Notes under the pieces: generated by a model | The model's input: only the letters and a program-made list of their open reading frames with translations | What the model was told of the DNA's origin: nothing | Databases searched by the model: none | Program-made: the position numbers and the translations under genes | Shown here: positions 1 to 9,182 of the stretch, one piece after another | How positions within the stretch are numbered: position 1 is the first letter of the stretch | Layout: each line of letters opens with the position of its first letter | DNA from: Clostridium_AM tanneri | GTDB lineage: Bacteria; Bacillota; Clostridia; Clostridiales; Clostridiaceae | NCBI RefSeq assembly: GCF_033659955.1 | Contig: NZ_JARUJP010000009.1 | Location: 86,736-150,735 of the forward strand | Direction of reading: 5' to 3' | Length of the DNA: 64,000 bases

Positions 1-1
1 A

Positions 2-442
2 GTTCACTATAATAGTGATAAAATTTCATATAAACAACTGTTGGATATATTCTGGGGGAGTCATGAACCTACTTACCACCCTCATTCAAGACAATACATG
101 TCTATAATTTTTTACAATGGAGAAGAACAAAAACAAATGGCTATAGAAAGCAAGATTGCCATAGAAAATAACTTAAAGAGTAAAGTCTACACTGAAATTG
201 TTCCAGTATCTACCTTCTATTATGCGGAAATGTATCATCAAAAATACTATCTCCAACATGATCCTAAAGTGATGATGGAAATTAGAGATAAGTATGATTC
301 TGCAAAGGAATTTGTAACCTCTACCCTTGCTGCCCGTGCTAATAGCTACATGGCTGGATACGGCAATATAGATGAAATAAAGATGACTATTAAAGACTAT
401 AACTTATCTGAATATGCTGCAAAACGACTTTTATACAGATAG
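2..442 (+). CDS. msrA: Peptide methionine sulfoxide reductase MsrA, 3' part (start outside window)
   Basis: The reading frame is open from base 2, so only the C-terminal ~146 residues are present. MsrA reduces methionine-S-sulfoxide in proteins back to methionine in the cytosol. The visible part has the family stretch YKQLLDIFWGSHEPT, the clostridial form of the usual LLDxFW..HDPT segment, followed by the S-R-Q-Y-x-S-I-I-F-Y strand that contains the substrate-pocket Tyr. The catalytic GCFW motif would lie upstream of the window. An ORF beginning with TTG at 41 exists but is just internal to this frame. A strong hairpin follows the stop codon. Confidence in the family is high; completeness of the N-terminus cannot be judged. 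Confidence 0.9.
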   Translation, partial: VHYNSDKISYKQLLDIFWGSHEPTYHPHSRQYMSIIFYNGEEQKQMAIESKIAIENNLKSKVYTEIVPVSTFYYAEMYHQKYYLQHDPKVMMEIRDKYDSAKEFVTSTLAARANSYMAGYGNIDEIKMTIKDYNLSEYAAKRLLYR

Positions 443-444
443 GA

Positions 445-475
445 AAAGGAGTGGGGCCTATCCCCACTCCTTTAA
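445..475. terminator. Bidirectional terminator between msrA and the chemoreceptor
   Basis: A perfect 9-bp GC-rich stem (GGAGTGGGG at 448-456 with CCCCACTCC at 462-470) with a 5-nt loop. It is flanked by A-rich sequence on the left and T-rich sequence on the right, so it can end msrA on the plus strand and the chemoreceptor gene on the minus strand. Confidence 0.85.
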
Positions 476-2466
476 ATTTTAAATTTATCTGTGTTTTCTT
501 TTAATTTTAGTGCTAAGTTATTCAAACTGGTTGCAATACCAGCTAAATCCTCTGTAGATCTACTTTGCCCTTCTGCCGCTGTTGCAATTTCATTAAAAGA
601 AGAACTTATATCCTTAGTAATATCTAGAGTTTTATCTACTGAGTTTAAAATTTTATTCTTATTTCCATTTATAAATTGTATAAATTCTGCGGTCTTCTCT
701 ATTTGAGGAATCATCGCCTGAACATTTTGTATTATATCATTAAAACAATCCTCGGTATTTTTTGCAGTAGAAATACCATCAGCTATTATTTTCTCTGACT
801 GTTCAGCCACTTTAACGGTTTCATCTGATTCATTTAAAATATCCTTAATTAATTCACCTATTTGCATTGCTGCAGCCTGTGACTGTTCTGCAAGCTTTCT
901 TATTTCATCTGCTACTACTGCAAAGCCTTTACCAGCATCACCAACTCTAGCTGCTTCGATTGCTGCATTTAATGCTAAAAGGTTTGTCTGTTCTGCTATA
1001 GAATTAATAACTTGAAGTATTGTAGATATTTCAGAAGACTTTCCATTCAGCGTTTGTATTTTGCTACTTATATTTTTAGATGAGTTTCCAATGTTGTTAA
1101 TACTATTATTTAAAGAAAATAGGTATTCTTTTCCTGAAGAGCTTAAGTTATTTGTTACATTAGAAGTTTTTTGTAAGTTAGTTATCATATCACTCATAGT
1201 CTGAAGTTTATCAGATAATAAGTCTATATTTTTGCTTACGTCTTCTACTTCTCCCATTTGAACTACAGAAGCCTCTCTAACGTTATGTATTGTATTACTT
1301 ATTTCATCTGAAGTAGAACTAACTTCTTCCGAAAAAGCTGCTAATTCATGGGATGAATTTATAATGTTATCTGAGAATTGCTGTATTTCCGTAATTACAG
1401 ACTTTAAACTATTAAACATCTGCTCAAAGCTTTTGGAAAGTTTACTTATTTCGTCATTTCCTTTTGATACCTCAAATTCTTTTGTTAAATCTCCATTTGA
1501 GATACCTTCTGAAGTTTCCGCAAGCATTTCTAATGGAGCCACAGTCTTATTTACTACCTTATATGTAATGATTGCTGTTATTATAATTAAAATAAATGCA
1601 ATTAATATTGAGTAAATCACTGCATTTTGCTGTCTTTGAACTATATCTTTAGTAGATATAGCAACTTCAATTACACCAGCAACAGTATTACCTTCTCTGT
1701 AAGGCATGGCAACTAAATGCGAATCATCATTTTCACTGACTTTTACCTGTCCATCATTTAAAGCCGCCTTTGCAAGTACATCTTCTAATTTTTTACCAAC
1801 CTTACTTTTATCTGTATGTGCAACTACGTTTAAATCCTTGTCAAAAAAGATAGCGTGTTTAAGTCTTGACTTGTCAATTTTATCCAAAATCGACTGCGCT
1901 GAATTTTGATTTATAAGCTCCATTACCTTGCTAGCTTCAATACCTATCTGTACAAAGCCATTGTGGTCTAAGGTTGCAGAACCATACTTATAGTATTTAC
2001 CATCAGTCTGACTCTGCTTTATAGGTTCATTGACTCTCAAAGTGTCTGTAGTTAAGAGTTTTCTAGAATCAGAAGTATCCTTATATCTAAAACCTAAGTC
2101 CTCTTTTAAGTTGGAATACTGAACTACTCCCTCACTATTTGAAAGAGCTACTTCCGTTATCCCTACCCTTTTAGCAAGTTCCGTTAAGCTTTCATTATTT
2201 ACCTCCTTCATATTAAGCACTGCTTGACAGGCGGTAAATATTTGTTCCTCCAACTGTTTTTCGATAGCCTTAGAAAACTTATTTCCGCTTTCTACAGATA
2301 AAGCTATACTTTTAGCTACATCTAAACTATTAGTTTCTAATTGCTTCTTCATAGTGTTTTTAAAGTTAACTATAATAAATGTTTCTGATAGGATTATTGT
2401 GATACAAAGCAAAACTGAAAAAATTATAGAAAGTTTCACTTTTATTGAGCTTTTTTTAATGTCCAT
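472..2466 (-). CDS. Methyl-accepting chemotaxis protein
   Basis: A 664-residue transmembrane chemoreceptor. A first membrane segment (about residues 13-31) is followed by a ~250-residue extracytoplasmic sensor region of the single-Cache type, with the typical L-G-F-R-Y-K and D-G-x-Y-Y-K-Y-G-S-A stretches. A second membrane helix (about 284-305) leads into a HAMP domain and a long coiled-coil signalling domain. The conserved hairpin tip is intact (LNAAIEAARVGDAGKGFAVV then ADEIRKLAEQS), which is where CheA and CheW bind. The gene stands alone, with no chemotaxis genes beside it. The ligand is unknown; Cache sensors often bind small organic acids or amino acids. Confidence 0.93.
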   Translation of the reverse strand: MDIKKSSIKVKLSIIFSVLLCITIILSETFIIVNFKNTMKKQLETNSLDVAKSIALSVESGNKFSKAIEKQLEEQIFTACQAVLNMKEVNNESLTELAKRVGITEVALSNSEGVVQYSNLKEDLGFRYKDTSDSRKLLTTDTLRVNEPIKQSQTDGKYYKYGSATLDHNGFVQIGIEASKVMELINQNSAQSILDKIDKSRLKHAIFFDKDLNVVAHTDKSKVGKKLEDVLAKAALNDGQVKVSENDDSHLVAMPYREGNTVAGVIEVAISTKDIVQRQQNAVIYSILIAFILIIITAIITYKVVNKTVAPLEMLAETSEGISNGDLTKEFEVSKGNDEISKLSKSFEQMFNSLKSVITEIQQFSDNIINSSHELAAFSEEVSSTSDEISNTIHNVREASVVQMGEVEDVSKNIDLLSDKLQTMSDMITNLQKTSNVTNNLSSSGKEYLFSLNNSINNIGNSSKNISSKIQTLNGKSSEISTILQVINSIAEQTNLLALNAAIEAARVGDAGKGFAVVADEIRKLAEQSQAAAMQIGELIKDILNESDETVKVAEQSEKIIADGISTAKNTEDCFNDIIQNVQAMIPQIEKTAEFIQFINGNKNKILNSVDKTLDITKDISSSFNEIATAAEGQSRSTEDLAGIATSLNNLALKLKENTDKFKI

Positions 2467-2635
2467 TTTTCCCCTCCATCCTTAGTAAAAATAATTTGCA
2501 CTATCTATTAATTTACTATAAAATTATTTTACCATAGATACTTGATTTTTAAAATAATAGTAGTTTTTGTCATAAAATTTAAAAAATACTATCTTTTTGT
2601 AGGTTTATTTTATCTGTGAATCTTAGAATAAAAGA

Positions 2636-2660
2636 AAGAAATGGGCCTTTGCCCATTCCT
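2636..2660 (-). terminator. Terminator after the ABC exporter gene
   Basis: On the minus strand a stem of ATGGGC/GCCCAT with an AAAG loop directly follows the ABC gene stop and runs into a T-rich stretch. Confidence 0.7.
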
Positions 2661-4399
2661 TAAGAAACCTGTCCAAACTGCATGTTATATAAGGCTGCAT
2701 AAAGACCCTTTTTATTGATCAATTCTTCATGGCTTCCTGCTTCTTTTATTCCATCTGCTGTCAATACAAGAATCTCATCTGCGTTCTTTATAGTACTTAA
2801 TCTATGTGCAATAACAATAGTTGTCCTATTTTTAGCAAGATCCTCTAAGGACTTTTGAATATACTTTTCACTTTCATTATCTAATGCAGATGTAGCCTCA
2901 TCAAGTATTAAAATAGGTGGATTTTTAAGAAATGCTCTAGCAATAGATATTCTTTGTTTTTGACCACCAGAGAGCTTAACTCCTCTTTCACCTACATAGG
3001 TTTCGTATCCATCCTCTAGATTCATTATAAATTCGTGAGCATTAGCTTTTTTAGCTGCATCTATTATTTCCTCATCAGTAGCTCCTGGTCTGCCGTAGGA
3101 GATATTTTCTTTTATGCTGCCAGAAAACATGTATACATCTTGCTGCACAATTCCTATAATATTTCTTAAAGACTTTAATTTTATATCCCTAATATCAATT
3201 CCATCAATTTTTATAGAACCTTTATCAATCTCATAAAATCTCGGAATAAGACTGCAGAAAGTCGTCTTTCCACTACCTGACGGCCCTACTAAGGCTATAT
3301 TCTTTCCAGCCTTTATCTTCATATTTATACTATCTAGGATAGTATCCTTATTATCATAACTAAAAGAAACATCTTCAAATTGGATTTCTCCCCTAGGATT
3401 TTTAATTTCTATAGCATTAGGATTATCCTGAATATCTGGCTTAGTGTTTACTACTTCAAGGAATCTCTCAAAACCTGTAATCCCCTTTTGAAACTGTTCC
3501 GTAAAGTTCACTAGCTTGTCTATAGGGTTTAAAAAGGTATTTATATAAAGTATGTAAACTACTAAATCAGAAACAGTAGTTTCTCCTACACTTATAAAAA
3601 TGCCTCCAGTAAGTATTACCGATAAATATAATATTCCTTGGAAGAAACCATTTCCACTAAAGAACTTACCCATAATAAAATAGCTTGTTTCTTTAGTCTC
3701 TAAAAATTCCATATTTCCTCTTTCAAACTTCCTATTCTCTATTTCTTCATTTGAAAAAGATTTAACCACTCTTATTCCTGAAAGACTATCTTGGATTTGT
3801 GCATTTACGTTAGCTATTTTTTCTCTATTTTTCTTATATATAAATTTCATCTTTTTATTATAGAAATAGGAAAAATAAATCATTACCAAGGTTAAAAAGA
3901 ATAATATACTAGTAATTTTAACATTTATGTTCATCAATATGATAAAGGATCCAAGTATCTTTATTGTAGATATAAATAAATCCTCTGGACCATGGTGGGC
4001 AAGCTCTGATATATCAAAAAGGTCTGTTACTATTCTAGACATAAGCTTACCTGTGTTAGTATTGTCGTAATATGAGAAAGATTGCTTCTGAAGATGGTTA
4101 AATATATCACTTCTCATATCCGCTTCCATTTTAGCCCCCATAACATGACCCCAGGAAGTGATATAAAACTGACAAAAATATCTTACTATATACATTAGGA
4201 GCATTGCTATACCTATATATATAACATAATGCAGTATTTTATTGCCATCTCCCATTGTATACACATTGTCTAAAAGATACCTAACTATTAAAGGAAAAAT
4301 CAAATCTATTCCTGAAAGAGTTAAGGCACAAAACATGTCCATAAAAAACATTCCTTTATAGGGTTTGTAATAACTTATAAATTTTTTTATTGTGTCCAT
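2660..4399 (-). CDS. ABC exporter half-transporter (fused membrane and ATPase domains)
   Basis: A 579-residue type IV ABC exporter subunit that would work as a homodimer or heterodimer. The N-terminal ~310 residues carry six predicted membrane helices. The C-terminal nucleotide-binding domain shows Walker A GPSGSGKTTF, signature LSGGQKQRISIARA, Walker B ILILDEATSALD and the H-loop in IAHRLSTIKNAD. Length and layout match the MsbA/BmrA/YheI group. No partner gene lies next to it, so a homodimer is more likely. The substrate cannot be told from sequence: lipid, drug or peptide are all possible. Confidence 0.9.
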   Translation of the reverse strand: MDTIKKFISYYKPYKGMFFMDMFCALTLSGIDLIFPLIVRYLLDNVYTMGDGNKILHYVIYIGIAMLLMYIVRYFCQFYITSWGHVMGAKMEADMRSDIFNHLQKQSFSYYDNTNTGKLMSRIVTDLFDISELAHHGPEDLFISTIKILGSFIILMNINVKITSILFFLTLVMIYFSYFYNKKMKFIYKKNREKIANVNAQIQDSLSGIRVVKSFSNEEIENRKFERGNMEFLETKETSYFIMGKFFSGNGFFQGILYLSVILTGGIFISVGETTVSDLVVYILYINTFLNPIDKLVNFTEQFQKGITGFERFLEVVNTKPDIQDNPNAIEIKNPRGEIQFEDVSFSYDNKDTILDSINMKIKAGKNIALVGPSGSGKTTFCSLIPRFYEIDKGSIKIDGIDIRDIKLKSLRNIIGIVQQDVYMFSGSIKENISYGRPGATDEEIIDAAKKANAHEFIMNLEDGYETYVGERGVKLSGGQKQRISIARAFLKNPPILILDEATSALDNESEKYIQKSLEDLAKNRTTIVIAHRLSTIKNADEILVLTADGIKEAGSHEELINKKGLYAALYNMQFGQVS

Positions 4400-4470
4400 A
4401 ATTACCTCCTTTAAAAACTGTAACAGAATAAAGATAACATTTTATCTAAAATTCTTCAATAGTAATAGAT

Positions 4471-4521
4471 AAAAAGAAAATAGTATAAGACTCCAAGGCT
4501 TTGCCTGAGACCTATACTATT
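4471..4521 (-). terminator. Terminator after the GNAT gene
   Basis: Minus-strand hairpin: outer arms AATAGTATA/TATACTATT and an inner AGGC-AAA-GCCT stem, followed by TTTTCTTTTT. It lies between the acetyltransferase gene and the ABC exporter. Confidence 0.7.
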
Positions 4522-4644
4522 ATTACTAAATTTTAAGCTTCTTTATATACTGAATGTAAAATCAGTTGCTTTTGCACTTTTAGGCTTTCATAAAAAAATA
4601 AATATAGATCACCTACTTAGCTGACACCCTCAATTTATTAATAA

Positions 4645-5496
4645 TTATAAAGGCAAATACATCTCGTATTGTGCGATATTATCTCTCTTAAAGCCTGTTT
4701 TAGTAATAAACTGCTGTACAGATGCGTTATTAGGGAACCCTATTGATATTTTAGAAAGCTGTAATTCTTTTGAAGCACTCATTAATAAGCTTGTTCCTAT
4801 TCCATTCTGCCTTAAGAGACTTTCTACCCATATAAAACTTATTTTAGTATTTTTGTTCATACTAATTATTCCAGCTATTTTATCATTTATATACGCTCCT
4901 AAGGTTAGCTGCCCTTCAGATTTTTCTATGTATTCAACATCATTTTGCCAGTTTATATGGATATCCCTTAATCTCTCTCTTAATAACTTTAACTCCTCTA
5001 TATTGCTTGGTCTTATATCTAATTTGAGTTTTTCCTTTTCTTTTAAAGAATTTGCTTCCTCTAATGAAAAATAGCTAAGGTCATAGATTTTATCATACCC
5101 TAACTTCTTATAGAAACTTATAGCTCTTTCATTTCCTGCAATTACTTCTAAAAATAATTGCTTACATCCTTCCTCTACTGCCTTTTCTTTGTGTAACTGC
5201 ATCAGTCTTTGACTTATCCCCTTACCCCTATAAGAAGGATCTACTGCTAAGGTTCCGCACCTCATAGTCTTTACCCCTTCGTAATTTTTAACTCCCCCAA
5301 AAACAATTCCTATAGATTTATCATCATCCAATGCTATAAAGGAGTGATCCAGACTATTCCCTTCTGTTCCAAAGAATCTACTGATAAAAGCATCTTTGGG
5401 CATATTAATCTTTATCATATAGTCAGAAAACCCTATGTTAAAACCTTCATAAATTAAATCCATACTAACCTCTGAACACCTTTTGTAAGTTATCAT
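4645..5496 (-). CDS. GNAT N-acetyltransferase with two tandem GNAT domains
   Basis: A 283-residue protein. The first half is a complete GNAT fold with the acetyl-CoA binding motif A around residues 75-105 (TLAVDPSYRGKGISQRLMQL: the V-x-P-x-x-R-G-x-G-I pattern), followed by the L-E-V and N-x-x-A-I-x-F-Y-x-K-L-G-Y signature. The second half looks like a shorter, degenerate GNAT copy (RQNGIGTSLLMSA, then FITKTGFKRD). Such double-GNAT proteins usually have one active and one structural domain. The substrate (small amine, peptide N-terminus or antibiotic) is not evident. It is 45 bp from the kinase-like gene upstream on the same strand, so co-transcription is possible. Confidence 0.88.
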   Translation of the reverse strand: MITYKRCSEVSMDLIYEGFNIGFSDYMIKINMPKDAFISRFFGTEGNSLDHSFIALDDDKSIGIVFGGVKNYEGVKTMRCGTLAVDPSYRGKGISQRLMQLHKEKAVEEGCKQLFLEVIAGNERAISFYKKLGYDKIYDLSYFSLEEANSLKEKEKLKLDIRPSNIEELKLLRERLRDIHINWQNDVEYIEKSEGQLTLGAYINDKIAGIISMNKNTKISFIWVESLLRQNGIGTSLLMSASKELQLSKISIGFPNNASVQQFITKTGFKRDNIAQYEMYLPL

Positions 5497-5541
5497 CTAT
5501 ATCTCTCCTTAAAATTTTAAATTATTAATTTTGCTATCTAA

Positions 5542-6237
5542 CTAAAACCCACCTGGAGTGGAAATTTTACTTGATTTAAACTTGCATAAAGTAGTGTAAA
5601 GTCTATAGAACTTTCTCACCAATTCTAAAAAGATAGTTGGAATAGGCATAGTTACTTTATATACTGATTTATAATACATCTTATAGTATGCTTTTTTTAG
5701 ATGCTTCCACATTGAGCAATATTCCCTTTTGTTGAAGTCAGACACATCAGCTACAACTCCTCTACCATCTAGCATCATTACATTTTTGGCATGTACGTCA
5801 TGAGGGTATAACCCCTGTTTTTGGGCATAATTTAATGCGTTATCAATATCAATAATAACTTGTTCGTCAATTCTTATTCCCTTTCTTAAACATTCATAAA
5901 GATTTATTCCCTTTAAACGTTTCAGTATTAGGTAACTCTTTCCATAGTGATAACACTCAGAGTATGCTGGATGACTGCCTAGCTTCTCATATACTTCTAT
6001 TTCATCCTCAATGCCTGGTCGTCCTTCTGCATATATTTTTACAGCAAAGTCTTGAAAATCTTTATGACACAATACAGCAGCATAATTCCCTGTACCTAAT
6101 AACATCCAACCCTTAGGAACAAACTGTACCTTAACAGAATCAAAAGGATTAATACTTTTAACCTCTATTTTCTTTAGTAATTCTTTCTCAACTTCACCTA
6201 TTAACTTTTTTAACTTATTATTACTCTTATCTAGCAT
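5542..6237 (-). CDS. Small serine/threonine-protein-kinase-like protein
   Basis: A 231-residue protein with recognisable protein-kinase landmarks: a glycine-rich loop-like LLGTGNYAAVL near residue 47, a Lys in the F-A-V-K-I-Y strand, a catalytic-loop-like YPHDVHAKNVMML (H-D-x-H-A-K-N), and a metal-binding Asp in VADVSDF. It is shorter than a normal kinase and looks like the compact RIO/aminoglycoside-kinase-type fold often called probable serine/threonine protein kinase in Firmicutes. The C-terminus is basic and rich in Lys and Tyr. It lies just upstream of the GNAT gene. Target unknown. Confidence 0.7.
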   Translation of the reverse strand: MLDKSNNKLKKLIGEVEKELLKKIEVKSINPFDSVKVQFVPKGWMLLGTGNYAAVLCHKDFQDFAVKIYAEGRPGIEDEIEVYEKLGSHPAYSECYHYGKSYLILKRLKGINLYECLRKGIRIDEQVIIDIDNALNYAQKQGLYPHDVHAKNVMMLDGRGVVADVSDFNKREYCSMWKHLKKAYYKMYYKSVYKVTMPIPTIFLELVRKFYRLYTTLCKFKSSKISTPGGF

Positions 6238-6360
6238 AGCTTCAACCTTCTTTTAAATTGATAAAATAGTAAATATTCTATTCCTAATACTTATATTTTA
6301 TACTAAATAATTTCTAAAGTGAACTTAATTATTCTGCTTACATAATACTATATAAGCTAA

Positions 6361-6404
6361 AGACCTTTAATATAGTAATTTTAGCATTACTATATTAAAG
6401 GTCT
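6361..6404 (-). terminator. Long perfect hairpin, probable terminator of the DUF3892 gene
   Basis: Arms 6361-6379 and 6386-6404 are perfectly complementary over 19 bp with a 6-nt loop. It lies 16 bp past the stop of the DUF3892 gene on the minus strand. The stem is AT-rich and the following T-run is short, so it could also be a small repeat element. Confidence 0.6.
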
Positions 6405-6420
6405 AATTTAATTGAGATAT

Positions 6421-6654
6421 TTAGAAAGTTTCAATATTATCTAAATTATCACTTTCGTTATCATTTGGATTACTTCTTAAGTACTGTCTTCCATTCCTTG
6501 CTGTTCCTACATTTACTCCCTCTATAAGATGATCCTTTGCCATCATAATGGCTTCATCTATAGAATAAACATTTCCATTTTCTAGCATGACATCTGTAAT
6601 ATCTCCCTGAGGATTCTTTTTTACTTTCAAGATTTTTGATTTATTATTATCCAT
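6421..6654 (-). CDS. DUF3892 family small protein
   Basis: A 77-residue soluble protein. It fits the DUF3892 pattern: an N-terminal K-I-x-K-V-K-K-N-x-x-G-D-I-T-D-V strand pair, N-G-x-V-Y-S-I-D-E-A-I, and the C-terminal G-x-N-V-G-x-x-R-N-G-R-x-Y-L-R-S segment. The acidic Asn/Asp-rich tail is common in these proteins. Function is unknown; the family is widespread in Firmicutes. It stands alone with its own hairpin downstream. Confidence 0.8.
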   Translation of the reverse strand: MDNNKSKILKVKKNPQGDITDVMLENGNVYSIDEAIMMAKDHLIEGVNVGTARNGRQYLRSNPNDNESDNLDNIETF

Positions 6655-6772
6655 GGCTATCTCCCCTATTCTTTAGTAATTAAAGTACTAGAGTTAGTAT
6701 ATGCTCACATAAAAGTTTAAATTCAAGATATTATTATCTATAATATCTATTTAGCTCAAAGATATAAGAAGT

Positions 6773-7486
6773 TTATACTCTATCATAGTAAACAAAAACT
6801 GCTTTTATACTAGCATTTACCTGGATTTGTCCCTCTCTTATCGGTGTGGTAGTATCTGCTGATGTGGCATATAAAACTCTTTCCGACACCGGTGCATACC
6901 CTTGGCTTTCCTCAGTTATGCTGACAGGCGTCTTATTAACTATTACCCCTAATGAACTCTCAATGCTTTGAGCCTTGACTACAGCATCCTTTAACGCTAA
7001 CTTTAGTGCTTCATTATAATATACCCTAGGATTTGATATAGTGAAATTGATGTTGCTTACCGTATTAGCTCCAGCAGCCACTGCAGCATCTACTATTTCG
7101 CCAGTTTGTTTTATATTTTTTACTGTTATCCTAAAAGTGTGTATCACTCTATAGCCTCTAAAAATTTGCTTTCCTTCAACATAATCATATTGAGGACTAA
7201 TGTTATACATATCCGTTTTTATATCCTCTTCCTCAATTCCCATTCCTACAAGAGTACTAATTACTCTACTTGAAACTATGGCATTTTCATTCTGAGCAAC
7301 TCTTAATTCTTTATTTTGTGTTTCTACCCCTAAAGTTATTACAGCAATATCTGGTTGTACTGCAACCATTCCCTTTCCATTTATGTTCATTTTGTGGTAT
7401 TTAGACCTTTGCTTAACATTGTCCCCTAGATTACCATAAGGTACATCATTTTCCTGAATTGCCTGTGGCCATCCATAACAATACAC
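6773..7486 (-). CDS. SIMPL-domain (DUF541) protein
   Basis: A 237-residue protein of the SIMPL/DUF541 family. Features: the opening G-x-G-x-V-x-V-x-P-D-I-A-V-I-T-L-G-V strand, Y-x-I-S-P-Q-Y-D-Y near the middle, and the late A-V-V-K-A-Q-S-I-E-S-S-L-G helix. Unlike periplasmic relatives it has no signal peptide; its N-terminus is a short Tyr/Pro-rich stretch. Family members in other bacteria are linked to oxidative stress or outer-layer functions, but a biochemical role is not settled. Confidence 0.85.
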   Translation of the reverse strand: MYCYGWPQAIQENDVPYGNLGDNVKQRSKYHKMNINGKGMVAVQPDIAVITLGVETQNKELRVAQNENAIVSSRVISTLVGMGIEEEDIKTDMYNISPQYDYVEGKQIFRGYRVIHTFRITVKNIKQTGEIVDAAVAAGANTVSNINFTISNPRVYYNEALKLALKDAVVKAQSIESSLGVIVNKTPVSITEESQGYAPVSERVLYATSADTTTPIREGQIQVNASIKAVFVYYDRV

Positions 7487-7635
7487 TTACTTTCACCCTT
7501 CCCTTTGATAGATTCTTTATTGCTAAAAATTTTTACGTGATAGCAAATAAATTAAAATATTTTAACCATAATATCATAGTATGAGCTAAGCTGTTTATTT
7601 GTTACAAAGTTGAAGTTCTTCATAAAATAATACAA

Positions 7636-7668
7636 TAAAAAAACTCCCACGGAATTTTGGGAGCTTTC
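7636..7668 (-). terminator. Terminator of amino acid transporter operon 1
   Basis: Minus-strand stem CTCCCA/TGGGAG followed by seven T residues, directly after the ATPase stop codon at 7674. Confidence 0.85.
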
Positions 7669-7673
7669 TTACT

Positions 7674-8396
7674 TTATAATATCTTACTTAGGAAATCCTT
7701 TGTCCTATCATTCTTCGGATTCCCGAAAATTTCTGTTGGAGTACCCTCTTCAACAATATATCCATCAGCCATGAATAATACTCTATTAGCAACTTCCTTA
7801 GCAAAGCCCATTTCATGAGTAACTACTATCATGGTCATTCCTTCCTTTGCTAAATCCTTCATTACTTGAAGCACTTCTCCTACCATTTCAGGATCTAGAG
7901 CTGAAGTAGGTTCATCAAATAACATTATTTCAGGTTCCATAGCTAAAGCCCTTGCTATAGCTACTCTCTGCTTTTGTCCTCCAGATAGATTGTCTGGATA
8001 AACCTCTGCTTTTTCTCTTAATCCTACCTTTTCAAGTAACATATATGCCTTTTCCCCAGCTTCTTTTTTAGACATTTTCCTAAGTTCTACTGGTGCCAAG
8101 GTTATGTTTTGAAGTACAGTTAAATGAGGAAAGAGATTAAAAGACTGAAATACCATTCCTAACTTTTCTCTTAGTTTGTTTATATCTATACCTTTTTCAT
8201 TTATATCCTGCCCATCTATAAGTACAGTGCCTTCATTTATATCCTCCAGTTTGTTTAGACATCTAAGTACTGTGCTCTTCCCTGAACCAGATGGACCTAT
8301 TAAGCAAACTACTTCACCTTGACTTACAGTAAAATCTATTCCCTTCAAAACTGTAAGCTCATTAAATTTCTTCTTAAGTCCCTTTACTTCTATCAT
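7674..8396 (-). CDS. Polar amino acid ABC transporter ATPase (copy 1)
   Basis: A 240-residue GlnQ-type ATPase that powers uptake of a polar amino acid. Motifs: Walker A GPSGSGKSTVLRC, Q-loop in GMVFQSFNLFPHLTV, signature LSGGQKQRVAIARALA, Walker B IMLFDEPTSALD, H-loop VVTHEMGFA. It overlaps the permease stop by 4 bp, the usual translational coupling in these operons. It is about 90 percent identical by eye to the second copy at 10287-11009, so the two operons come from a tandem duplication. Confidence 0.93.
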   Translation of the reverse strand: MIEVKGLKKKFNELTVLKGIDFTVSQGEVVCLIGPSGSGKSTVLRCLNKLEDINEGTVLIDGQDINEKGIDINKLREKLGMVFQSFNLFPHLTVLQNITLAPVELRKMSKKEAGEKAYMLLEKVGLREKAEVYPDNLSGGQKQRVAIARALAMEPEIMLFDEPTSALDPEMVGEVLQVMKDLAKEGMTMIVVTHEMGFAKEVANRVLFMADGYIVEEGTPTEIFGNPKNDRTKDFLSKIL

Positions 8397-9043
8397 ATCT
8401 TTAGTCTCCTTTCTAAACCTCTAGAGGCATAAGTTAACAACATAATTATAACAAAATAAAATATTGCAACAAAGGCCCATGTTTCAAAAGCACGATAATT
8501 TGAAGCAATTATTATCTCTCCGCTTTGAGTAAGCTCTCTAATTCCTATTACAGACAGAAGGGATGTATCCTTTAGAGATATAATAAATTGATTTATAAAG
8601 GCTGGCACCATTTTTCTTACTGCCTGTGGTAGTATAATTAATCTCATAGTCTTTCTATGAGGGAGACCTAAACTTCTAGCAGCTTCCATCTGGCCTTTGT
8701 CCACTGCCATTATACCTGCTCTAAAGATTTCTACCATGTAAGCACCGGCATTTAAACTAATGGCTACTACTCCTGCAGTAAAAGCTGGTATTTTAATGCC
8801 TAAAGCACCAGGTATGCCAAAGTATATAAAAAATGCTTGTACTATTAGTGGTGTTCCTCTTATTATATCCACATAAGCTCTAGCCATACCTTTTAAAGCT
8901 TTATTACTACTAATGGACATCATTCCAAATAATAGCCCCAATAAACTTGCAAGTATCAAGGAAACTATCGTTATTTCTATAGTTACTCCAAGACCTGATA
9001 AAAGGTCTGGTAAACTCTCTTTAAATAGGGCAATTATATCCAA
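8393..9043 (-). CDS. Polar amino acid ABC transporter permease (copy 1)
   Basis: A 216-residue HisM/GlnP-type membrane subunit with about five helices. The cytoplasmic EAA loop that contacts the ATPase is clear (MEAARSLGLPHRKTMRLIIL then PQAVRKMVPAF). Inner membrane location. The gene sits between the binding-protein gene upstream and the ATPase downstream. The 140-bp gap to the binding-protein gene suggests the binding protein can be made in excess. Confidence 0.92.
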   Translation of the reverse strand: MDIIALFKESLPDLLSGLGVTIEITIVSLILASLLGLLFGMMSISSNKALKGMARAYVDIIRGTPLIVQAFFIYFGIPGALGIKIPAFTAGVVAISLNAGAYMVEIFRAGIMAVDKGQMEAARSLGLPHRKTMRLIILPQAVRKMVPAFINQFIISLKDTSLLSVIGIRELTQSGEIIIASNYRAFETWAFVAIFYFVIIMLLTYASRGLERRLKI

Positions 9044-9182
9044 ATCCCTTCAACTCCTTCTCTTATTAATAATGTGTTTATTGCTTAATTTCTCTGTATA
9101 TAATCCTATCTTTAAACAAAATTTTAACTCTTATATATAATTAAACTTCACACACTATCCAACTAGTTTCTTAAAATAAATA